From: Branchiostoma floridae
Lineage: Eukaryota > Chordata > Leptocardii > Amphioxiformes > Branchiostomatidae
NCBI RefSeq assembly: GCF_000003815.2
Contig: NC_049994.1
Span: 655,910-719,909 of the forward strand
DNA: 64,000 bases
Reading direction: 5' to 3'
Numbering within the stretch: the stretch's first letter is position 1; each line of letters opens with the position of its first letter. Position numbers and translations under genes: made by a program. Below the pieces are notes generated by a model. It saw nothing but the letters and a program-made list of their open reading frames with translations. It was not told the DNA's origin and did not search any database. This document shows positions 21,301-33,300 of this stretch, one piece after another.

Positions 21301-24300
21301 ACCCAGGGGATGACATTATTGAGGTATGGGGGACGTCATAACAAGTCTAGACACGTCTCAGCTCTTAAAGTAGGTTTTCTTGTGCACATGCGACATTGGA
21401 TTCGTATTTCCTGTCGAGAATCTTCACGAGATGGCTGTATCAGATCACGGAGATTAGTTCCACTTACCTGTTTTTGACTTACCGTCAACATCGTTTGTGC
21501 AGACCCCGACGTGCAGGCTTACTACAGCGCCAACTCCTAACTCCGGAGTGACTCCGGAGTAGCTCCGAAGTACATGAGTAAGTGTATGTGTGCTATTTTA
21601 CTCGTCATGCACGGTACCTGTATAACTTAGACCTCGGTTCGTGTGTGACACTTGCTTACACCTGCATCTGTCTCAAGCTATTGTTGAGGAAGAACAACAA
21701 TCTTCGCGTAACGTCATGTTGGGTTTATTAATACTGCGATACTTGATACATGTACACAAGCAAATAAATTTGCTTTCGAAAAATACAACCGAACGACTTT
21801 CGTTTTGCCAAACACTTACACTTAGATAAAACGAGTCATGTCCTGATATGGTCAGACAAATCAGCTATATACAGACATATATGCACACTATCGACTCCGG
21901 AGTGACTCCGGAGTGACTCCGGTGTAGCTTCGGAGTAGCTCCGGAGTACATGAGTAAGTGTATGTGTGCTGTTTTACTCGTCATGTACGATACCTGTATA
22001 TCTCGCATCCCGACCTCATTAACATAACATCTATATGATTGACAGGTCGCTTAATAATGCTATATATCTATGGTTTATGATATGTGTATGATATTATCAC
22101 ATGCAATTTGTGTATCTATATCATATATCTATATATCTATAAAATATCATTTGACATACCTATGATATGTCATAGGCTATTTCTTTATCTAGTATATATA
22201 TATGTGTGTACGTAGCGGTCAGAGGTCAACTCCAGAGTTACTCCGGAGTTACTCCGGAGCAAGATGTATAGCAACTCCAAAGCAATGATTCACTGATATT
22301 TACCTATACGATCAAATAGATTCCTTAGTATGTGATATTAACGATGAAGATACATTCCCCTTTCCTCCCTCATCATGACCTCTGACCGCTACGTACACAC
22401 ATATATACATATACTAGATAAAGAAATAGCCTATGACATATCATAGGTAGAGTCAATTCCATGTCACCGAGATGGTTTTGAAATAATATTTGTAATAAGT
22501 TTGAACTATTTTGAGTAAAAGAACATTTCGTCACTAAAGTTCGAAATTGTTCAAACATTTCAAAATGTTTGAACCTTTTTATATTTGTTGGAACATTTGG
22601 GAAAGTAATGATATCATTATCTCTTTATTTAGAACAAGTTTCAAACATCTATATGCTTTTGTTATTGTTCCAACATGTTCCAACATTTTGTGTCATTTTT
22701 TCCCTCCATAAAAACTTTTATTGACCCCATAAACAAAGCTGCTAAGCCCTGTCCTTTGTTTGGCTCTTGAATTTTTAGATTTTCTTTAGTATACACAGGT
22801 GAGTCTTTTGTGAGAAGGTGGCAGACAGACATAATTTCCTGCACTTGGCAGGGATGTGTGAATTGCCCTCTTCCCAGCCCACTGACCCAGATCATATTGT
22901 TTCCATGTTCGAACATGTGATCACAAATGATGCATCTATGTTGGAACAGTTAAGAAACTAACAGAAATAATGTATTTGATGTTAGAAATGTTTCTAACAT
23001 GTTTGAATACTATAGAAACATTTAGAACGTCACACAGATGTTGTTAATAGTTCTAAACAGTTACTTATCACAGTTAGATTGTTACTTATCACAGTTAGAT
23101 TAGACCGATACGTACACACATATATACATATACTAGATAAAGAAATAGCCTATGACATATCATAGGTATGTCAAATGATATTTGATAGATATATAGATAT
23201 ATGATATAGATACACAAATTGCATGTGATAATATCATACACATATCATAAACCATAGATATATAGCATTATTATGCGACCTGTCAATCATATAGATGTTA
23301 TGTTAATGAGGTCGGGATGCGAGATATACAGGTATCGTACATGACGAGTAAAACAGCACACATACACTTACTCATGTACTCCGGAACTACTCCGAAGCTA
23401 CACCGGAGTCACTCCGGAGTCACTCCGGAGTCGATAGTGTGCATATATGTCTGTATATAGCTGATTTGTCTGATCATATCAGGACATGACACGTTTCATC
23501 TAAGTGTAAGTGTTTGACAAAACGAAAGTCGTTCGGTTGTATTTTTCGAAAGCAAATTTATTTGCTTGTGTACATGTATCAAGTATCGCAGTATTAATAA
23601 ACCCAACATGACGTTACGCGAAGATTGTTGTTCTTCCTCAACAATAGCTTGAGACAGATGCAGGTGTAAGCAAGTGTCACACACGAACCGAGGTCTAAGT
23701 TATACAGGTACCGTGCATGACGAGTAAAATGGCACACGTACACTTACTCATGTACTTCGGAGCTACTCCGGAGTCACTCCGGAGTTAGGAGTTGGCGCTG
23801 TAGTAAGCCTGCACGTCGGGGTCTGCACAAACGATGTTGACGGTAAGTCAAAAACAGGTAAGTGGAACTAATCTCCGTGATCTGATACAGCCATCTCGTG
23901 AAGATTCTCGACAGGAAATACGAATCCAATGTCGCATGTGCACAAGAAAACCTACTTTAAGAGCTGAGACGTGTCTAGACTTGTTATGACGTCCCCCATA
24001 CCTCAATAATGTCATCCCCTGGGTTTGACCTCAAAAGTTCATTTCTTGAATTGGTCTATAATATTGCAGAGAAACAAAAGAACTGCCCCATATTTCCGCA
24101 TACCTCAAGCTGGTCTATAAATGATTGGTCTATCATTTGCATACTTATAGGAATCAAATCCTATAATACAGGACGGTCTATCATTTGCATAGGAACAAAA
24201 GAATTGCCCTGTATCAGCGGACATCACTACTAATGTGATATAACAAATGTGACGTCAATGTAGCGTAATTATGACGTCATCAATGTGAAAAAAGGTTATT

Positions 24301-27300
24301 CCCAGAAAACTTCAAGATATGCTACAAAATGTAACAGAAAGTGTAGATTGCTATAGAATAATAATCTCTGCTACCACTTCTGTTGTCAACGTCATAAATG
24401 TTGAAGATAACAGGTGGATCCACCATCTTGGGTCAGCCAACTTGAAGTTCCAAAAACACTTCTTTGTCTGCGAACAATCGCAAAGGACCTCGTAAATAGA
24501 CTAAACACATTCATTTCAACGTTTTTGGATGGAAAAATAACAGGTACAGTAGTTACGAATTTTAAGAGTTGATTAGCTGGCATGATCTGGTACAATGATC
24601 CGCCATCTTGGATTTTGGCCGATGACGCTACTATAATAGCATAACTTATGCATATCTATGTATGAAAAATAAACTCAATTACATAAGATTTTATTCATGT
24701 AGTAATGTAGCAAGGAAACCTGAAAAATACATTGTAAGAACCGAAACTAACGACTTCGTCAGTTGCTATGGCAACACAAACACATGGAAACTATCTAAAC
24801 TTTAAGAAATTATTGCCGCCAAAGTCGCAAAATTTTGTGGCTCTATCTACTCCCTCTTATCAGATCCACCACCGTTTCCCAGCTCTCTCAAAATGAAAAC
24901 AACAAGAGGGTTTCGTTTCGTTTGTAACCTGAATTCTCCATATTTCCAACCTAGCACCATAACGAGGTCAGTATGAGGTCGACATTAGCTTCCAGACAGT
25001 TTCTCCTTTCTACGGCTCTTTCGTGGCAGTGTTTCCGTTCTCGGTCTGTTGGGTGGCGATCTGTGTGGTTGTACACGGTTTGGGAGAACGGTCGCCTGTA
25101 TAGTGAGTGAGCCATGTGTGATTTATGTACGTTTCTGGATACCCTGGTATCCAGAGAACAGCGCTCGCGGCTACGGTTCTTTCCCGAGCCGCTAGCAACA
25201 TAGCCCCGTAAACCGACTTTAGTCGGCCCGGGGAGATCCCTTAGCCGGCTAAGTTGTACTCTGATATCCAGGGTAGTTTCTGGAGCGAATCATGCCTCAA
25301 TTATGGGTAGGTTGGGAAACGACCAATGACACCGAGAGACCATGCATATGGTCGGCTACGGGTAAAGAAATGCAGCATTTCCTATTTTCATTTACAAATG
25401 CACTCCTGCATTATTTACCTACACGCACAAAAGCATGGCAGTGACTGACTGATGGGTTTTGCTGATATTCAGTTCAGTTGCAAAGAATTCATGACTATCA
25501 GTGAAATTAGTCACCATGTTTTAGTTGACAACTCATCCTGTTATCAAGAGCTATTATGTAATGTCAGCAGGATAACTGGAGACGTGCAGAATGGCTGAGC
25601 ATGAGAGATGATCCATCATGCGGAGGGGGAGGGGGGTCGTAATGTAAAGGACTGTTTCCAGCATCGAGGTTTGTCTGCATCAGCAATGTAATAAAGACCC
25701 TGTCATCGCCAATCATAACTTCCCGACCTTCTCCAAACCATGATGGGAGTTAGGTTATCTGAGACTTTAAAAGTCTTTGTCTTTAAAAGTCGCGATCTTC
25801 TGCACCAAGTGACTATAGATTTTATAAAGTTCGGGAAAGTTATATTCTACTTAGAGGCGACCAGTGGAGCGAACTGGAGATATAATAAGCTAGATTCTTA
25901 TTGCCAAGCTACTCCCAACCCAACGCCGACCTTAATTATGGACTGGTCCTGGAAAAGTGATAAATGGCCGATTAAACTAATAACATCATTAACGTTTGAT
26001 GTACGTACAGATTGTCCATTGTACCCACGATCATGAGTGAAAATGAACTGTACCCGGGTATGTTAGTTGTACCGATTTAAACTCGCACCCTATGCTAGTT
26101 ACCTCCATTTACAATGAAGTGATTGTGGGTAAACACGTTCAAAGGTTTACCTGACGTCTTCCGGTGCAGATCCAAAGGCCACCGTCTGGCGCCACCTACC
26201 TATGTACGTGTTGGCTGCACAGTACATCTGGCGAAAAAAACGCAGTTATACCACAATTCTAGACCAATATATACAATATTTTTTATGTACTTAGGATATT
26301 TTTCTTGATTATTATTCTGTCCTTGTCAAATTTAAGGTGAGAATGGTAACGTTACATTTTACAAGCATTTGAGAACCTAACATGTCAACTTTCAACACAA
26401 AAATGCAATTTTCAATTCATTTTTAAGAATCAGAAAGATTTAAGAAACAAAATTCGGTCGTGAAGCTGAAAGGATATCCTATCACTCCATGCAGGGATAC
26501 TTTGCTTCAGAATAATTCCCTGGAAGAGGCGGCAGCTAGAATTGAGGGTGTGTAGCCTCCAACTGAAAACCGAAATAACTGGAGTGTGCCTTCTTAGAGG
26601 ATAGAGAAATAGGTCGCTTATAACAAGGTATATCAACTTTAAAGGACCTATAACAGAAACCAAGGACCTTTAAGTTTATTTGCAAAACCATGCCCGAAGG
26701 CTAATTGCAGGAACATTTTCGAGGGAAACAGAATACAATGTAGTACATAGCAATAATGTCTAATCAGCTTGAGTTGCATCTTATTATTGGATTTGACTTC
26801 TTCTTAGAAGGCAGTGGTAATGAACTGTCCCACACCCTGCAGAATAAGTGGGTTTTGTGACTTCAGTAAAAATGTAGTCTTTTGGTGATGTCCTAGGTTG
26901 CAAAAACTGGGTGAAATTGTAGCGACTGTTTGGAATAATCGGTTTCTTTCAACCTCATAGTGACTAATAAAATGTATTTCATTTTCCACCGCATTCATTG
27001 AGCAATATTTACAAAATCTCTCGTGGACAGGTAGCTTTTTATAGCGGCCTCTTTCAATCTCTAATGGGTGTGCACTAATTCTTAATTTACATAATAAGAA
27101 GTAAGAAAAGAAAGTGAGAAAAAGAGGAAGTGAGAAAAGTGATACATCGCTCTGGGATGTAACGCCCTTAAGGTCCTATATAATACAGATATAGAAAGAT
27201 AATCTCACAGTTTAACCATTTCAGTTCAAATATGACTTAGCGTGTATACCTATAAGAGTTGCCCTAGTTGGTTGTATACTAACGTAGCTTCCTGGCGTGG

Positions 27301-30300
27301 CTGTAGTAGCGCACATACCTTCCTAGATCTGTATGTTTGATGACGTGTGATGGCATGATGTGGGGATGTCTATACTAAGTAATATCAGATCTCACTATTC
27401 TTCACTTCAATAATTGCTCCAATCATCATTCTGGATTGGATTTTAGTTTAATGTGTGTTCTTTCAGTTTATCCTTTATTCATTGGAAATTCATCTTTCAT
27501 CGGGTTTCTTTGCTAGAACAGGTTATATATCTGCAGTCTTTAGAAATTACCTGAGCGTACGACAAGAAGAACGCCTGGTCGCTGGATCCGTGCACTCCAA
27601 GGGGGAGTTTCTCCTGTCCGTACTCTCCTTCCCAGTCTTTGTATGCCTAAAATCACACAAAATATCTTATGGATACGCATATTTTTCAATTTCTTAAGAT
27701 AGTTATCAATGGTCTTATTGGGCTAGATTCCATTCCAAGTCATTATTACCTTCGTCAAGTAGATTATGTTTTGGGCAGCGTGCCTCACGGTATGTAAATG
27801 TGTGTGTAGAAGAACGCCTGGATGGATTGTATTTGTATCTGGTACGCAACCCAGGTTCTTTAGATATTCGCCGCACACACAAAAACGAACGGTCAATGGT
27901 TGCTAAAAGCATAATTGTACTCCGGAAACATATCATTATCTAACAAACTATATCTTCCTGCATACAGATCGACCAAATGTCAGTAAATTGTATTAGATAT
28001 TGACACAAAAAATGAACCACTTATGGTCTTGAATTAGATAATATTGACCAATTCTTTAAAAGTGTGTGTGCGAACTTCTACTTCTGCAGTTTTGATGGAC
28101 ATGCATTCACTTTCTCGTGTACAACCGAGATCAGCTTATTGTCTCATTTACATTTACATTGAAAGAAATCTATTTGGCCGATTAAATCTTTCAGCGTTTT
28201 GGTTAAATTGTCATTCACGGTGGCACCTTACTTTGAATAAAAATATTACAGATTGCTGTAGTAGATGGCATGATGAAACAACAGCTCGGAGACCTCATAC
28301 TACAATAAAATATTTAGAACCTTTGTGGATTTATTCTTCCATCTTGCCTCACCGATTATACAAATTATCTGTAAATAGCCCAATACAGTTTAAACGTTTC
28401 TCTTTTATAACAAAGTAACACGGTAGAATTCCATGTTTTAGATTATGCAAATGACTATCACATTTACATATTCAATGCATGGTGATGTACACCATTACAC
28501 CTTTAACTATCTGACAAATGTCACAAGTATGTAATTCCCACAATGTACCGCTAATGAATTATGGCATTTTCACATTAATTATGCAATTTAGACTCTTATT
28601 TGCTATGTAGTATACGTTTGGCAAATTCGAAACAAAAAGTTTTTAAAATGTGCCATAGTGTACCATGTAGGCCAGCCGCAGTCCATGTGTCTCCGCTATT
28701 GCACTTGTCGCTATACGGGCGCCTTGAACAGGATACTGAAAGATCAAAATCATATCTTGATTCATTACAGAGTATTTTGTCAAATGTTCATAGCTTAAAG
28801 TTGACCCATGTACCCTCTACCGATAACCAGAAGCTACACTACCAATGAGCCTGTCGTGATGTACAACATGCTGGATTAGTTTCTGTGTTCATTGTTGACT
28901 CGGTATGCAATAAGGTTAAACATTATGTTTTTGGTGTCGTTTATTCGAGGAACTAGTTTTTCATGCTTATTTAGATTTGAATTTGCGATACGAAATAGGA
29001 GTGCGGATCCAGCCTTACCGGGTCTATCTCTGGATATGCCTTGACTGTCATGTTACTGTAGTAGTCCGACACGCAGGCTTTCCTCTCGGCGTAGTTGGAC
29101 CTGGTGTCAGGGCTCCACCAATCATTGGCCGCGCCATCTATCCCATAATAGCCACCAACATCGTCGATGGCGTTGATGACTTCGCGCCCAATGATCGTGC
29201 CAGCAGCAGCGTAATTCATGTACCTGTAGCGACCAGCCTTAAAGATGATTCTAAACAAATACGTTGCTTTTCTACTTACGCTAACGCCACATGCTTAAAC
29301 CGGGGCTTGGCCGGGTCGTTTGTGGAAACGAAAAACAATATGTAAATGTCTTATATACATGTTGTAATGCATGCGCAGAGATGAATAAATAAGTATAGGG
29401 TAGTGTTAAACACTTACAATAAACAATTGGCCTATCATCATTTATTATTGGGCCAGAGTCAGAGTCTGGTAGAGACTACATGATTTTGACAAAGCACTAT
29501 GAAAGTTGCGCTGGAAAGTATCACAAGAGTGTTTCATTGTCACCTTCGCCAAGAAGGTTATTTTTTTGGTAGCGTTTGTGGGTTTGTGGGGAACACACGT
29601 TCGTTCATGCAGTCATTTGCTATTCGGGTAGGTACTCTTCAGTAATACATGATTAAAACTTGAATAAAGGCATGATTATTTGGCGAAGTGATGTGTTCGT
29701 GGAACTCTAGTTGTATAATAAATGAGAAACATAGGGTTGATGTTTGAGGAAGTCGACAAAGATTAGGCGAAGTCCGAACTGTAAGGTCGGTAACTTCAAT
29801 CCCTGCTCCTCCTGAAAGCATCCTTACTTAAGTATGGCAAGAAAAGTAGACATGACATCAACTGTCGGAACGTATGTGTTAACTTACTGGGGGTGCTCAG
29901 CGTCAAATATGGGGAACTGCAAGATACCGGCGGGGAACACTGGAATTGAAACGTCTTTATTAGAAAGGAAGAATTCACTTTACCATCCTCATTCGCAGGT
30001 CTATTCCGCGGTACGCTCGCCGTGAATTCAAGTGTAACCCAAGGAATAGCCCTACATAGGAGGATGTACATGTCTATCTTCTTAACATGATATTACACAA
30101 TCATCATCTTAACATGCACATGTAAAATGTTTTCAATAGGATCACGACCATAGCAAGGTTCCTCATTATACTATTGTATCTGGAGATACTTAAAAATCTA
30201 TGACCAACATCGCCAGGAAGCTACCACACAGATCCGTGCGAATGAATCCTAAATGCTCCCAACAGTTACCAAATGAACCGTACATGTACCTACCCTTATG

Positions 30301-33300
30301 GAACATCCCAGAAATAGTACTTACCTAGTTCATTGTATGCATACAGGTAGTTTCCAAATGTGCTGTAGGTTTTCACATCCCACCTGTATAAAACAATAAA
30401 AAAGAGAATCAACATCTGAAGACCTGACGAAACAGCTAGATGTGTCCGACTGACTGACGGCCACTAATGCTTAAGTCACAATTATACTGGTGCCCGCAAG
30501 CGATGCTGCATCTAACCCAATGCCGGCCTATCATGGGAGTTGAGTTGCGCAGTAGAAGGCACAAAATGACTTAAAATCCTTGAAAATATTATTCTTTCCT
30601 TGAACGTTTTGGCCCAACCTGGAGACTCAGGTTAGATGGAACAGGTAACGGTTTCCTTACTCAATCTCAAACACATATATTGAAGAAGAGACACATTTCT
30701 TGCTGGATTGTACCTTATGTGAATATGAACGCACTATACAAATAGACAACGCTCATAAGAAAATGTCTAAGTAGGATACTTTTAAATACTTGATGTTATG
30801 CACGAATGACTATATGATAAACGCATTATGTAAATATATCTCCGCGTGATCCAAAAAGAGAGACGGAAATATTAGATGTAGCGATTAGCGATAGTATTAT
30901 GATCATTTTCCATTAGTTAAGTTAAAACTACGGTATAAGTTCATTTAACACTTGTGGTCATTAATGCATTCAGCCTGTGGGCATGAACATGCAATAAAGA
31001 TTATTATTATTATTATTAAGATTATTAGGCTATCCGTGTATGAAAGAAAGTGCAAACAATGTAAGTCAAACGTGGTGGAAGACGAAACACATTTTATGTC
31101 AAACTGCTCTTTCTATAATCACGAAAGAAAAGAGCCATCAAATTCCAAATTGAAATGTTCAAAACATTCGGCTCTAAATGGCAGGTCTGGAATGGGTTGG
31201 TTGGTGATCGGCTGGTGTTTGGCACGATCGGCTAGTGTTCGGCTGGTGTTCGGGAGTAAGTCAGCAGTCAGTTTTAACTGCTTAACCAAGCCATAAACAC
31301 TGCTGATTTACTCCCAGCTTGTTTCCAACCTACTAACGATTCACCCCAAAACCGTAGACAAATCTCTGCTAACTCAATCCCAAGCAAAATGACTATTACC
31401 ATGGCCAGGACGTAGGCGAATCACCCCCGAACTTCACACGACCGACATCCAGCCAAAAACAAAACAAAAAAGAACCATAAATGCCGTATTAGAGCTATCT
31501 GTGATCCAAATTTGATATTTTGGTGATGTTTACAAGATAGAATTAGAAGAAAGGATCATTTGGTTAAAAACGAAAATGACCACTTTTTTTTAAATCACTG
31601 ATTATGTCCATTTCAAGTCGTGAGAGTGTCAGCAATCGGTTGGGAATCAGTCAGGAGTGATTCGGCTGTCTGCGGCTAGAGGTCGGAATGGTTGGGAATA
31701 GGTAAGTAAGCATTCGGGACACAGTCGTGAGTAAGTCATTTATTGGTCGGTAGATTGTTAGGACATGGGGACATGTTCGGCGCTAAAAGATAGGCATGGC
31801 CTACACTGGTCAGACTGCTCCCGAACACCAGCCGACCTGAGTCGGCTAAGGGTCGGCTGGTGTTCGGGAGCTAAATTCGGCTATGTGTAACCTAGGCTTT
31901 AGTCTTTCAAAACAGAGTAAACAGGCTCTCTAACGCCGATTTGAATACGTAGCTTCTGAATTTCTTTAACGTACATTGAAGCTACCATGAGAACTCCCTG
32001 ACCCGATAGCCTAAACCGACAGTCAATACTTACTCATAGAGATGCGTTTTCTTTGCCAGTCTCCTTCCAAAGAAAGTCTTCTGAAAGGCTGCAGCATTTA
32101 TAACGTTGGCAAAATGGTCGGTATAGTTCACCGTCAGCTGTGGGGTCAAAAAAACAAATTCAGATATCCTCTAAACGGTTGCCAATATTTTCACATTCAT
32201 GGAACATCATTTAGCTTCTTCCATATTTTTGTATCTCGTTTCATCAAGTTGACAAGTATTTTCTTCGTTACATGTCGAAGGTGTGGAGGCGAGCAGCAGA
32301 GAGTTACGAATCAAGCAATTCTTGATTTTACCAAGGAGGTTAAAGAATCACTTTCTTTAACCTCCTTGATTTTACTAAAGCCTTTGACAAAGTCCCACAT
32401 AGCAGACTGATATCAAAACTAGAGCATTATGGAATTCAAGGTACCACACTTAATTGGTTAAAGGCTTTCCTAACGAACAGAGAGCAAACTGTAGTGGTAG
32501 AAGGGAAGGCCTCAGCTCCAGTTAAAGTAGCGTCTGGAGTTCCGCAAGGAACTGTCCTGGGACCATTGCTCTTCCTCTTGTACATAAACGACTTGCCAGA
32601 CCAGCTCGATTCAAGTGTGAGGTTGTTCGCAGATGACTGCCTGTTATATGTAGAGCTCTCTACAAAGGAAGATTCACTACTTCTTCAGAAAGATCTGAAC
32701 ACCCTGGAAGAGTGGCAAAGGAAATGGCTTATGCAGTTCAATCCGGATAAATGTTATATCATGCACATAACAAACAAACGAACCCCAAATGTATCCCCCT
32801 ACCAGTTCTGTGGTCAGACATTAGCAACCACAAAAACCCACCCATACCTCGGTGTTACATTAACAACTGGACTGAAGTGGGGTGTCCATGTTAACAAAAT
32901 AACAACCAAGGCTAAACAGACACTGGGAGTAATCAAACGCAACTTGTGGGCATGCCCAGCCAGGGTAAAATCACTTGCATACACGTCACTGGTAAGACCA
33001 AATCTTGAATATGCTGCAACAGTATGGGATCCGTATACAAAGAAAGACAAAGATAAACTTGAAAGGGTACAGAACCAAGCTGCCAGATTCTGTACAAACA
33101 ACTACAGCAGAGATGCTAGTGTTACCAAAATGAAAACAGATCTGCAGTGGACATCACTTGAAGACAGGAGGAAAATGTCCAGACTTTGTATGATGTACAA
33201 AATGACCAATAAACTGGTGGACGTACCGACTGATAAGTATCTAACACCAGCTCAAAAACGGACTAGAAACAGTCATGCTTTCAAGTACCAGAGTTACCAA

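Noticed and set aside
26123-26308. Plus-strand frame with VFRCRSKG, resembling an M13 C-terminus
   Set aside because: The minus strand of the same bases is exon 16 of the M13-family gene with correct splice sites and phase; the plus-strand likeness is chance.
28044-28418. 124-codon plus-strand frame in intron 14
   Set aside because: No domain, no splice context and no similarity I can recognise; a chance frame is as likely.
27646-29019. Missing ENIADNGG exon in the M13-family gene
   Set aside because: At first no such exon was apparent; closer reading found the diverged exon 14 at 28664-28735 with matching phase.
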